The notes below the pieces were generated by a model. The model worked only from the letters and a program-made list of their open reading frames with translations, made no database searches and had not been told where the DNA came from. The position numbers and the translations under genes are program-made. From Acrasis kona (taxonomy: Eukaryota > Heterolobosea > Eutetramitea > Acrasida > Acrasidae), in contig JAOPGA020000597.1 in assembly GCA_026419775.2 (NCBI GenBank), positions 1-53,785 on the forward strand: a stretch of 53,785 bases of DNA, read 5' to 3'. Positions 9,894-19,667 of this stretch are shown here, one piece after another (within the stretch, counting starts at the first letter, position 1; each line of letters starts with the position of its first letter).

Positions 9894-10493
9894 ATGGTGG
9901 ACGTATTATTCTTCTATTCAAAATCTGCTGACAAACCACCAGGTAAAGGTGTAAACGAAAAGGTGTGCGATCAGTCAGTATACAGCAATCTTGGAAAAGA
10001 TTGGAGGAAAACATTGTCCAACTTTCACGAGGGAGTCTTCGAATATGAGGGGAGAAAATACCGAACGATAGAACACAGCTTCCATGCCAAAAAAATATCA
10101 ATAGTAGATGAAAAGAAAGCGTTAGATTTTTGTATAGAGAGTGGAAGTGCCCTGAGCAAAGGGGACGGAAATGACGCAAGAAAAAACCGAAAAATGGTAG
10201 TTTTATCAAGTGAAGATTTAGAAAAATGGAATAAAATTAAATTCAAAGCCCTGGAGGAAATGCAGTATTGCAAGTTTTCGCAAGTCGAAGATGCCAGACA
10301 GGTCTTATTGGCTACTTGCAACGCAGAGCTATGGCATGGAACAAGAGGAACACCAAAAGCAAGACAATTTAGTTTAGAGAAGGCTCGCCAGAGAATTAAA
10401 GATGAGCAAAATGCTGCCACCAACAAATCTAGAAAAAGAAAATTAGAGGATGATCCAAATGGCGATGTACCGAGGAAGAAAATTAAAAAATAA
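9894..10493 (+). CDS. NADAR-domain (YbiA/DUF1768) protein with nuclear localisation signal
   Basis: 199 residues from ATG 9894; the frame is open further upstream without another ATG. The NADAR fold is recognised by LSNFHEGVFEYEGRKYRTIE, EHSFHAKK, the DAR segment (SKGDGNDARKN) and LLATCNAELWHGT. Members of this family are N-glycosidases acting on riboflavin-pathway intermediates or removing ADP-ribose derivatives; the substrate here is unknown. The C-terminus carries two basic clusters (KSRKRK and PRKKIKK), about 18 residues apart, resembling a bipartite nuclear signal. It is divergent from the carbonic anhydrase gene, with 221 bp between their ATGs. Confidence 0.85.
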   Translation: MVDVLFFYSKSADKPPGKGVNEKVCDQSVYSNLGKDWRKTLSNFHEGVFEYEGRKYRTIEHSFHAKKISIVDEKKALDFCIESGSALSKGDGNDARKNRKMVVLSSEDLEKWNKIKFKALEEMQYCKFSQVEDARQVLLATCNAELWHGTRGTPKARQFSLEKARQRIKDEQNAATNKSRKRKLEDDPNGDVPRKKIKK

Positions 10494-10607
10494 TTAGTAG
10501 AATTTGAAAACTGAATTTCTATTGTTCCTTCGCAAGTATACCTTTGTCGTCTCCTAACCCAAATTAGTGATTGTAATGTAACGACTAGAATCTATTGATA
10601 GATTATT

Positions 10608-12254
10608 ATGGATAATGGTATAAAACAAGACCGTTCGCAAAAGATGAAAGCAACAGAGCCTACGAACGAAGACCAGCAATTGAAAATCAAACAACAAATC
10701 TATGAACAGAGTTTGCGGAACGCAGTACCACTTTCAGAGATAGAGAATAAGGCTCGTTGTTTGTTCACCGCAATCGACCAGGACAAAAGCAACAGTATAG
10801 ACGCGGATGAAATGGCAGCATTTTTGAAAACAAATGGAATCTTTTTGGATAGATCAAGCTTTCAATCTTTTATAAAGCGCTATGATAGCGACAACGATGG
10901 TTCAATAAATTGGTCAGAGTTCTGGACGTTAATAAGAGAGCAAGAGAATCAAATCAGAAGTGTATTCATGGAAATGGACGCCGACCGCTCCGGTACACTA
11001 GACGAAGAAGAGAGTTTGGCCGCTCTACACAGGTTCGGAATACCCGCGACCAAAGCACAAGTTCAAGATTGGATCAAACAAATTAGTCAACCCGGCACTG
11101 GAAGAGTCACATACAAAGAATGGTACAACTACCTCCACACCCAACAATTTTTCGGAGAGAAGTTATCGCACATTAGTCTAGGAGAATTATGGGAGGACTG
11201 GAAAATCAGAAGAGCTTCAGGAATCATCATCGACGGCAACGGAACCCTTCTCATCAGCGAATACGACAATATACCGTGGTGTAAGTCAACATTTCTTCAT
11301 CTCGACTAACTCTCGACAGCACATCCAAAATGGAAGTACATGGCGGGAGGTGCCATAGCAGCGTCACTAAGTAGAACTCTAACCGCACCATTAGACAGAC
11401 TTAGGTGCCTACTTCAAGTACAAACCATGAAACACGCCATGTCAACCAATCCTCTCGACATGAAGTCGTCGTGGCAAATGCTGAAGGAGATGGGAAGTAA
11501 TTCCAACGATGGCATCTACTCGAGAATAAGAGGTTACTACAGAGGCAACTTGATGGCAGTCGCCAAGATCGCACCAGAGATCGCCATACGTAATTTCTTC
11601 TTCGAGCACTTGAAAGGACTGTTCGTGAAATTAGATCCCGAAAGCAACAAGACGATGGATTTGGAATGGCACGAAAGATTTATATCGATCGGAGTTTCGT
11701 CCGTAGCAGCCGCGGCCACATTATACCCATTCGAGTACCTCAAGACATCACTTCAAATGACCAAACGAGAAAGAACGGTCAGCGAAATTCTTCGAGCGGA
11801 AATCAAATGCAAAGCTGGTTGGAGACACATGTTTACGGGATTGTCGCCGAGTTTGATTCGAGTAGCCGGCGATGTAAGCGTGTACGAAACATTTAAAAAA
11901 ATACATTACGAGAGAAACAAGGCGCATGAAGATCCGACAAAGAGATATCCTAGTGTTGTGGAGTTACTAGGAATGGGATCGTTGGCGTGTGGCGTCGCAC
12001 AAACTGTTTCTTATCCTTTGCTGTTCGTCAGGACCATCATACAGGCACAGGCTTGTAAAGAAATTGCACCTGGAGGGATAAAGTTTGTACCTTATAAGGG
12101 CACCATGGATGCATTTAGACAAATTATAAAGAGAGAGGGAGTGAGAGGTTTGTATACTGGGTGGAGCATTAATTTATTAAAGACTGTTCCTACCGTCACG
12201 ACAACTTTTGTAGCATACGATTTGTTGAAGAGACAAATGGGTATTTACTACTAA
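10608..12254 (+). CDS. EF-hand mitochondrial carrier, SCaMC / ATP-Mg:phosphate carrier type
   Basis: Exons 10608-11280 and 11320-12254, with a 39-bp intron (gtaagtcaac...tctcgacag); 535 residues. The N-terminal half has canonical EF-hand loops (DQDKSNSIDADE, DSDNDGSINWSE, DADRSGTLDEEE) and a fourth degenerate one (QPGTGRVTYKE). The C-terminal half is a six-helix carrier with three repeats: APLDRLR, YPFEYLKT and YPLLFVRT. This order matches calcium-regulated ATP-Mg/Pi carriers of the inner mitochondrial membrane. The third repeat lacks the acidic residue of the P-x-[DE]-x2-[KR] signature, which should weaken the matrix salt-bridge network. The exon junction falls between the calcium-binding and carrier modules. 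Confidence 0.9.
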
Positions 12255-12474
12255 GTTAGAGAGAGTTGTTTTTGTGTTAATTTTGTTAAGCATTAAAAAA
12301 TTATTATATATGATTGTTGTTTGTGATACAGAACTAGTCTAATCGCTACAAACCTAGTTGATTTGCTGCATATTGGCCTGACCGCTGGTGATTTCGATAA
12401 AAACCTTTCGTGTAATTATTTTGTCGAATATAATTTACAATTTCCATTTTAATTTTTGTTGTCTGCTCTCTCTC

Positions 12475-13041
12475 ATGTTGGACTCTAGGTTGTGCGCCAA
12501 TGCCGGTCATATGATGTTAATGTGGGAGATGCGCAAGAATCAACAAACTGCACGTATGACACCCGAAAGGTACATGTTGCAAATGTTGAGTACACTGGCG
12601 GTGCGTTCTATTGATTCGTCAATTCAGGAAAGAAAAAAGTACAGTTCTTTGACCAGGAAGGCACAAAAGAAATTAAAGTCCAGAGATGATATCATTAAAA
12701 ACATCAAGAAAGCTAATGAAGATTTGTTTGAAAACATTCAAAAGCTAAACGAAGAGAAGAGCGTACTTCTTGCAAGCATAGATGTATCACAACAAGAGTT
12801 TGAAAGATTCAAAAAAAGTAGAAATCGTAGCATTAGTTCATTGAATAAAAAAATGTTTGAGAGGGATCAAGTTATAGAGGAGCTAGAGCATTCTCAGCAG
12901 CTGCTTATGGAAAAAATAGAAGCTTTGCTAGAAAATGGATCCATAACCACCCCACTAACTCCGGATGAGGATTTATTATCAATTATTGACACCATTGGTC
13001 AGAAGAAGGTATTACAGAGACAGAAGAGCGCTTTTATATAA
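12475..13041 (+). CDS. Coiled-coil protein, unrecognised
   Basis: 188 residues from ATG 12475; the frame is open upstream with no ATG. The central part (about 45-160) is Lys/Glu/Leu-rich with heptad character, ending in HSQQLLMEKIEALLE. A short tail contains TPLTPDEDLLSIID. I see no catalytic motif. A TCTAG at the fourth codon could be a splice acceptor, so an upstream non-coding or coding exon is possible. It ends in AATAAA-rich sequence directly overlapping the stop codon. Confidence 0.6.
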   Translation: MLDSRLCANAGHMMLMWEMRKNQQTARMTPERYMLQMLSTLAVRSIDSSIQERKKYSSLTRKAQKKLKSRDDIIKNIKKANEDLFENIQKLNEEKSVLLASIDVSQQEFERFKKSRNRSISSLNKKMFERDQVIEELEHSQQLLMEKIEALLENGSITTPLTPDEDLLSIIDTIGQKKVLQRQKSAFI

Positions 13042-13091
13042 AATAAATTTTTATAAATTTTAGTCTAAGGTTTATTGGTCGGGGAGCTACA

Positions 13092-13123
13092 GAGCTATGT
13101 CATGTGTTGAGATAACACATAGC
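13092..13123. other. Inverted repeat (hairpin) in intergenic DNA
   Basis: The sequence contains AGCTATGT and, 16 bases later, ACATAGCT; an alternative stem pairs ATGTGTT with AACACAT around a GAGAT loop. It lies between the coiled-coil gene and the convergent secreted-protein gene (13042-13306), where I see no coding sequence. It could be a 3'-UTR structure; there is no evidence for an RNA gene. Confidence 0.4.
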
Positions 13124-13306
13124 TGAAAAAATTGTAAATCGGAGATTTTTGGAGATGACCAGCTATCTTACAAAGACAGGACATTTAGGTAAATAGTACA
13201 TTATCCTTGCTGAGGCAATCGCGATCGTATTCGATGCAGTTTTTATAAATTACTCAACAAAATTCAGGGACAAATTTACAAAATTGGTTTATTAACATTT
13301 CCTAAT

Positions 13307-13843
13307 TCAGTTCTTATTGATACACATAGGGAGACTTTTTGCCTTTGGGCACAAAAATATATCGTCGTATGGTGGTTTGTACATCGCAATTCTGGTCCAT
13401 GGATATTCATTCTTGGTCTTGAAACCATAATTAGTTTCATAACCTGGAAGTGGTGTGGGATATTCGTATTCCATCGGGCACGAAGATCCTTCGCAATTAT
13501 CTGTATAATAATACTCCATTTTTACTTTGGAAATGCCCTAGAATATTATTGTCTAGAATATCATTGTGAAGCTTACTGTTGTGACTTTATAAGATCTGTA
13601 GTGACCTTGGCATTCAGGAATATGTGTCATTGTGATTAGCTCGACCCTCACACAACATTCCCCTAGTTTGTAGTCGTTTAATGGCATGAATACTCCAGTT
13701 TGATCTAGCTTTGCAAAAACACAGTAATCTTGAGGAGGCTGTGTTGGTACTGGTGGAGGTGGGGGTGGTTGTGGTTTCTCGCACTTTGCACCATCTAACA
13801 CTAGTACGAAGAGAAGTGCAGCAACTAAGATTGTTTTAATCAT
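13307..13843 (-). CDS. Small secreted cysteine-containing protein, unrecognised
   Basis: Exons 13577-13843 and 13307-13537, joined across a 39-bp intron (gtaagcttca...attctag); 165 residues. ATG 13843 is chosen because it opens a clean signal peptide (MIKTILVAALLFVLVLDGAKC). The mature part starts with a polyproline stretch (PQPPPPPPVP), then a YCVFAKLDQTG...CCVRVELI segment and a second-exon Tyr/Pro-rich tail with several Cys. Eight or so mature cysteines suggest disulfides and extracellular export. No family is recognised. Confidence 0.7.
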
Positions 13844-14211
13844 GTTTTTATTTGAGAGCTCTGTTCGTAGCCTCCTTTTATTTCTAAGCGATAAAATCAC
13901 ATGGTGACCTACCTGTTGAAGTTCCCCTTAATTGTCCACTGTTCGTCCTTTTAGGGTAGAACAAGAACTATTATACCTTAAAAAAATTGATCTAATTCAT
14001 TATTTCTTTCTAGTACTGTTTTGCCAATTAATTCGGTATTCACGATGGATTAATGTTGATTTGTATCACTCCCAGTTGGTTGGACAATCTTTTGGGCTTT
14101 ACAACACTTCATGCTTAATGATTAGAAATTTGAAGAAGTATTTGATGAAAAACAAAATTTATTGAAAGTCACCGACTCTCCTGGAATAACCTAATACATG
14201 AATGTCATGAA
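13844..14211. other. Divergence-free spacer, no gene seen
   Basis: 368 bp between the secreted-protein start and the O-methyltransferase stop, both on the minus strand. It should hold the promoter of the secreted-protein gene and the 3' UTR of the methyltransferase. A 77-codon plus-strand ORF (13932-14165) is AT-rich and without motifs, and I do not call it. Confidence 0.5.
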
Positions 14212-15324
14212 TTACAAATGTTCTAGATTAATTGATTGGAATCTACACCTAGATCTATTCAGTAGTTTCCCTTCGATGGCATAGTAGTCGGTATCAAGTA
14301 GAGGTGTTATTTTTGTGACCTCAAACCCATTTCGAAGGAACATTTTACCGAAAGAATCTATGGTCCTGTGCTTAACTTGGTCGTTGAATAAGACGCACTT
14401 CACAATATCGTGCCCAGCAGTTCTAGGTGATATTTTTTCCGAGTTTACAATTTTTTCGACAACCAAAACTCTCTTCTCACAATTTCCGTCAAAGATATGA
14501 GAGATGTTCTGGAAGAGAGTGTCACACTGTTCATCACTCCAATCATGAACTATGTTCTTTAACATGTAAGTATCTGCAGATTTAGGTACGTTGGGCATAT
14601 CAAAAATGTCGGTTGTTTTAAATGACACACGAGACGCTGCTTCACCAAATAGCTTGTAGTATGTTGGACGAACGGACTCCGCCTTTGCTACAACTTCCTC
14701 CACCTCGCAGACGGTAGCTTTCTTAATGTTCTCATTCTTCTTGAGGATATGCATTGCAGTAGAGCCGACACCACCAGCCAAATCACACATTGTCTCTGTT
14801 TTGCTCCAATCAACCATTGTTGCCAAAAGAGGAGATACAGTGTTGTCCATACTAGCCATTGCATTGTCAAAATTATACCTTTGTTGCAAGTTGTTGTTGA
14901 GGTGACTATAAAAGTCGGATCCTGTTGCTTGAACGAAACTAGGTACTCCAGTACGTATTGTGTCTTCTAGGTTGTTCAAACTAACGCCCATGTAGTTCTC
15001 AAAGGTAAAGCTCATCAACCCACTCATTGACATGTAGTGATGTGTAGTCAATAGTTCACTTATGGTGTTTAAGGCGAATACAGTGTTGTCTTCATATGAG
15101 TCAAACAGACCCATTTGACGTGCAGTAATCATTACTCTGTGTAGGCTTGGTGCGTGCGAACTGGTAAGTCTGGCTAGCTCTTCGTAATGAAGTGGTCCAT
15201 TAATTAGTAGATCAGAAATTGCCATCTCGTGAATGGCCCTCATGACTGACAATCTAACTTGACCAAGGTAGAATTCATTGTATAGATAGCGTGCAGCCTC
15301 CTGATGGCAGTTGATACTGTTCAT
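14212..15324 (-). CDS. SAM-dependent O-methyltransferase (COMT / acetylserotonin-OMT type)
   Basis: A single exon of 370 residues from ATG 15324; the frame is open upstream only with non-ATG codons. The N-terminal winged-helix dimerisation domain is about residues 15-110 (SDLLINGPLHYEELA...APSLHRVMITARQMGLF). The Rossmann domain follows, with SAM motif MCDLAGGVGSTAM, DIFDMPN, and the catalytic His in KNIVHDWSDEQC. This family methylates hydroxyl groups on small aromatic molecules; the acceptor cannot be told from sequence. Cytosolic, with no targeting signal. Confidence 0.9.
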   Translation of the reverse strand: MNSINCHQEAARYLYNEFYLGQVRLSVMRAIHEMAISDLLINGPLHYEELARLTSSHAPSLHRVMITARQMGLFDSYEDNTVFALNTISELLTTHHYMSMSGLMSFTFENYMGVSLNNLEDTIRTGVPSFVQATGSDFYSHLNNNLQQRYNFDNAMASMDNTVSPLLATMVDWSKTETMCDLAGGVGSTAMHILKKNENIKKATVCEVEEVVAKAESVRPTYYKLFGEAASRVSFKTTDIFDMPNVPKSADTYMLKNIVHDWSDEQCDTLFQNISHIFDGNCEKRVLVVEKIVNSEKISPRTAGHDIVKCVLFNDQVKHRTIDSFGKMFLRNGFEVTKITPLLDTDYYAIEGKLLNRSRCRFQSINLEHL

Positions 15325-15972
15325 TGTTTTTTGCTTGTATGATACTTTCTTTTTACACAACTTATTTATAGGTGAGATGGAGTGGAGAGTTACTTTTAGT
15401 AGCTACTTCGTCCGATAAGTACCAAGCTAATACATACCAATAAAACAAATCTTCCAAACTTATTTCAAATATCCATCTCATTTCTAAAACCGCTCGTATC
15501 TTTGCTTATAATGGTTTTGGAATATGAAGAACGTTTAATCAAACCTCAATATGTCTTGTTTGCAAAGTTCCATGCCTTATATGGCCTCTAGTACTTCCAT
15601 TATAGTAACGCACCATTGCCATGTTTGTTGATATAAAATTTTAAACGACTCCAAGTGAGATACCAAAGTAGGGGTGAATAAAATCCAACGTTGTTATAAT
15701 GTTATTTTAACTTTTATATTTGTTTCATTGCAGAACGTAATTATTTGAGTTTGAATTTGCTTAGAAACGTTTAAAGCTTTGCACACGGTAAAAATGCTCA
15801 GGCTTCACAAGCTAAAGCAAATAGCGTTGAATCGAAGGGTGTACGCTTGCATTTTGGTTGCCAAAATTATTGTAAGTGGAACAAATCACACATCGCAACA
15901 ATCAAACACCAACGGCAAGTGACACAAGATTCAAGTATATTAATATTTCTTTAGTTAAACAAATGAGTTAAT
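15325..15972. other. Intergenic region with one possible small ORF
   Basis: 648 bp upstream of the O-methyltransferase and downstream of the mitochondrial carrier (both minus). It is mostly AT-rich sequence without recognisable features. It contains the 42-codon plus-strand ORF listed separately. Confidence 0.5.
15794..15922 (+). CDS. Candidate small ORF, 42 residues
   Basis: ATG preceded by AAAA and ending in TGA at 15920-15922. The peptide begins with a basic stretch (MLRLHKLKQIALNRRVYACI) followed by a short hydrophobic segment (CILVAKIIVSG) and a polar tail, a layout seen in small mitochondrial membrane proteins. Equally it could be chance or a first exon, because a GTAAGT follows the hydrophobic segment at 15872. 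No homologue is recognised. Confidence 0.25.
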   Translation: MLRLHKLKQIALNRRVYACILVAKIIVSGTNHTSQQSNTNGK

Positions 15973-16809
15973 TTATTTACCGAAATTCATAACCCATTCA
16001 TATCCATAAAATGTGACAGCATTGACTGGGAAAGACCTGATCATGCACGCATTCATACCTCTAAAGAACACTCTCCAACCTTCCTGCGCAAAACTTCTTT
16101 TTGTGCATTGGAGAAATGTTTCGCGTATTCCATCGGTTGGTGCTTGCATTCTTGTTTTTATAACATCAAATGGGTATGATGTAATCCATGATATAACACC
16201 AGCTGAACCACCAGCAAACATTAGAGATAGAGCGCTATTTCCTAAGTAATCTTTTAACATTTCGTAAGATAAAAAGTATATTCCATAACCCGGTCCTGCA
16301 TCTCTCAATAATGTTGCGGACATACCCCTGTTTAAACCTCTTAGACCTTCTGTTTGATAAATCTTACGGGCACAGTCTAGCGGACCATTATACAATTTTA
16401 CACCATGATCTTGAATTTGCAGACGGGTCTTTACAAGTTCGGAAGGACAAGTAAGGGCACATAAAATAGTACCGGAGATGCTACCGGCCAGAAACACATT
16501 TGTAAAGTATTGAGATTTTGTTTTTTCTTCACCTCTATATTTGCGGAGTAAATTCATGGAATTTCCATAGACACCGAAACAAAGTGCGGACGTAAACCCT
16601 ACACCCGATACTGGTAGCAACATTCCCTTAAATAAACCTTTTATGCCTTCATTTTTGAAGATTTTTAAAAATGTTGATGGAACTCCCTTATAAATGTCTG
16701 GTCGCGATTGTATTCGCACTTTAACCGTATCAAATGGATGACCAACAACTACACCAGCAACTCCTCCTACAGTCCCAGCAACAAAATGACGTATGGAATC
16801 ATCATTCAT
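15973..16809 (-). CDS. Mitochondrial carrier family protein, carnitine/acylcarnitine-ornithine subfamily
   Basis: A single exon of 278 residues from ATG 16809. Three carrier repeats carry the signatures HPFDTVKVRIQ, CPSELVKTRLQ and YPFDVIKTRMQ, each followed by an EG-x(2)-G-x(2)-R/K-type motif. Six membrane helices of the inner mitochondrial membrane are expected. The contact-site region LLRDAGPGYGIYF and the last helix (CMIRSFPVNAVTFYGYEW) are closest in flavour to the basic amino acid and carnitine carriers. The exact substrate is not decided. Confidence 0.88.
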   Translation of the reverse strand: MNDDSIRHFVAGTVGGVAGVVVGHPFDTVKVRIQSRPDIYKGVPSTFLKIFKNEGIKGLFKGMLLPVSGVGFTSALCFGVYGNSMNLLRKYRGEEKTKSQYFTNVFLAGSISGTILCALTCPSELVKTRLQIQDHGVKLYNGPLDCARKIYQTEGLRGLNRGMSATLLRDAGPGYGIYFLSYEMLKDYLGNSALSLMFAGGSAGVISWITSYPFDVIKTRMQAPTDGIRETFLQCTKRSFAQEGWRVFFRGMNACMIRSFPVNAVTFYGYEWVMNFGK

Positions 16810-16836
16810 TTCAAGTTGATTTTTACAAAAATTATT

Positions 16837-19582
16837 TTATTTTGGTGGAGTGTTATTGAGACGTGGTGATGAGTGCTTTTTGATGGATCTAATTTGCTGT
16901 TCCTGTGCGTTCTTTTCAACTTGTTCAAATCTCTGCAACATAACGGATACTCTCTTCCTGCTCACCTCCAAACTTTCATCACTAGTCTGTCTACTCAGCG
17001 TGCTCAAACTATCAATTTCCTTAATGGCAACAAAATTCTTATTTTGACGATTCTTTAATTCACGTTGCCAAGGAGATAACTCTTCTATTACTTGTTTGGC
17101 CATTGGTTGTTGAACGGGAACATTGTTGGCAGCTTTAATGTTTTCTTCATTCTGGCGTCTTCTCTCTTCTTCCTCCTTTCTGCGTTGGAGAACAATTTGT
17201 TCAACCTGAGAATCACTCTTTTCCTCCTGTTCTAATCTCTTTTGTCGGTTAAGCCGCTCCTCCAGCCTCCGCATGTCTTCCTCTTGCTTTAGTCTGATCC
17301 TAATTTGGTCGGGAGTCTCTGGTGTTCTTTTTGGGGACAACTTTCTCTGATTTGTGGATGGTGTTGTGTTGGTAGTTGTTTGTACATTGCTTGTTTGTAT
17401 TGGTTCTACAGGCTTCTCTATGGTTGCGGCAACGATTTCAACATTCCGCTTGGGAGATAATTTTGGCTTTTCTTCTTTTACAATTTCATCATGGATGGAT
17501 ATGGTTGGAACAGTGATGGGTATAGAATCAACAACAACAGGTGCAACATTGGAGGTTGCGATTGGGACAGATGAGGGTTTTGTATCACCGGTCGGTTTCT
17601 CTTGAACATGTTCGGATTGTTTGTTGGACAACCTAGGAGACTTTTCGATGCGCTTTTGAGGAGGACCACCCGGTTCATCATCTCTGGATGAAGTGGGCAC
17701 AATTGATATTAGTTGTTCTACAATAGGTATTTGCTCTACAAAAGATGTGGTCTTGATGATGATTGGTTGTTGTTCAATCTTTTCAGTATCAATTACGGAC
17801 TCGTCATCATTGGAGACCATATTTCGTGGAGATGAATTTAAGGATGATTCTTGCGAATCAGATGTGCGGAGTGGAATTTTGTCAATTGCAAATTCTTCAA
17901 TAATATTGTTCTCCGTGGATAACACACCACGTGGTACATTTATTTCTAGTTTTTAAATCTTGCACTGGTATGGCGTCAGGTTCGTTACTTTGAACAATCT
18001 CTGGGCATGAATCTTGGTTGAGTTGACCTGGTGGTTGAGTTGCTTTTCTGTGACGGGATGTCAAAATTCTCAATGTTTCTGGTCTAGGAGAGTTTGATTC
18101 AATTGATTGCGCCGCCTCCTCTTGAATGTGTTCTCTTTCTAATTGTCCAAGTATTAGTTTCCTCCTTTGCAATAAATCTTGTTCTTCTAAAGATACTTTG
18201 TTCAATATTCTCTCTGCATGCAAGTCTTGGAATTCTTTTCTTGTAAGGTTCCCTCTGTATATCCTTTGAATATATTTAAGCAGCTGCCTCCCTCGTGATG
18301 GCTGGTGTGCATTTTGCAATGGCTCTTTCGTTGTTTTGTTTATTGTAAATTCTAATCAACTCTTCGATTACTTTCGTTAACAGCTCTACCCATTTCGCAC
18401 GTTCCTCGGACGATTTGCATTCAAATGTTAATGTCTCCTTGGTTGTGATTAATTGAAAAATGTATTCGTTGGCGAACGAGGGTGATAGCTTTTCGAAACT
18501 TCTGACCCATGGATTTTGGTGGATTGCGTCCTTTGTGTTGTTTAATAAATAAAGAGGTTTCTGTATAAAGTATTCGGGTTTTTCGGTGTTGGGATCGACG
18601 TCGTTATCCGTTCCAAAATAAAGTGCACTTGATGATTTTGATGAGGATTTCTTTTTTAGTTTCCTTTGTTCCTGTTTCAGCTTCTGCATGAATGCTATTT
18701 GGTCCTCGGTGATTCTTGTGCAAGAAAGTAGGAGGTCACTAAACAAAAAGAAATACTTCTCCTGTGGTACTTTTCTTGGATCTGTGTCGTTGCAAATCAA
18801 CAAAGAACCCTCATGAACGAATTTTCTGTGGGGCAAGATAATTACAAAGCAATCGTCATTTGAAGCCGATAGCTTTTGATTGGTAACAATGATTTTACTT
18901 AAATGAAGAAGTTTCTGTGAGTTCTCCATCTCCTTCATTTGTTCGTTAAGGAAGTCGCTGACCTCTGCACATTTTGTGAGCGCTAGTTTCAAATCATTAT
19001 AATCAGGGTGGTCCTCTTTTGTGTGTTTGAAGAATTCCTATTATCGTCATTTTTTGTGATGAGGGTTGACTTACGCGAAGAAGAAGGTTGTAACGAGGAA
19101 TTCTTTGAACTGTCACAGTTAATTCATGTTGATTTGATGATAATTCACATACCTGGCATTATAAGATATTGGTTTAACGCTAATAGATTTTGCTTTTTGC
19201 TTTCCTTTTCTGTCCTCTCTAACCATTCTAAGAACTTTTTGTTGTCATTCTTCTGTTTCCGAATGTCGCGTGTGGCTTTTTCATAGTTATTAAAGTACTC
19301 TCTGTATGTCTTCAAAAATGGAACCACTGTTATAAACACTTTCCCAACGCCATCTGAATTAGCCTGTTCCAACATTTTTAATAGAAATTCGTTAAAGTTC
19401 ATAATCATGGCGAGAGTTGAAATTAGATTTTTAAACTCCTTTCCCTGAGGTCCGAACTTCTTGTTGTGCATGGGCGTGATGTATATGTCGTTAAGTGCTC
19501 GTAATGCATTTAAATATCTTCGTTCTGTATCCTTAATTTCCTCGAATATATTCTCCCTCTCATCGGTAGAGGAGAAGCTCAT
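16837..19582 (-). CDS. Rho guanine-nucleotide exchange factor (DH-PH) with C-terminal coiled coil
   Basis: Five exons on the minus strand: 19153-19582, 19075-19109 (35 nt), 18372-19037, 17989-18322 and 16837-17945. Introns are 43, 37, 49 and 43 bp; about 857 residues. Splicing rebuilds the DH signature MPVQRIPRYNLLLREFFKHT. DH domain about 10-185 (starts IKDTERRYLNALR). PH domain about 200-370, with a Lys/Ser-rich loop insert. The tail has an IQ-like basic segment (QLLKYIQRIYRGNLTRK), Ser/Pro-rich stretches and a Glu/Arg coiled coil. It activates a Rho-type GTPase. The third intron is uncertain: its donor is weak (gtaatc), and acceptors at 18323 (49 bp) or 18302 (70 bp) both keep frame. Confidence 0.82.
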
Positions 19583-19667
19583 GTTAACGTTATTGACGTT
19601 TACGAAATGTCACTGTCAAGTTTCAAAAATTAGAAGAATGAAAGAATTGACTTCAAAGAACAAAAAT

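Noticed and set aside
10025-10426. Minus-strand ORF opposite the NADAR gene
   Set aside because: Antisense shadow of a well-supported domain; composition follows the complement of the real frame.
18270-18310. GC-AG intron in the RhoGEF (GAG|gcagctgc...atacag)
   Set aside because: It is 33 bp long and keeps the wrong frame, losing the QLLKYIQRIYRGNL segment that looks genuinely coding; the GT donor at 18371 solves the frame.
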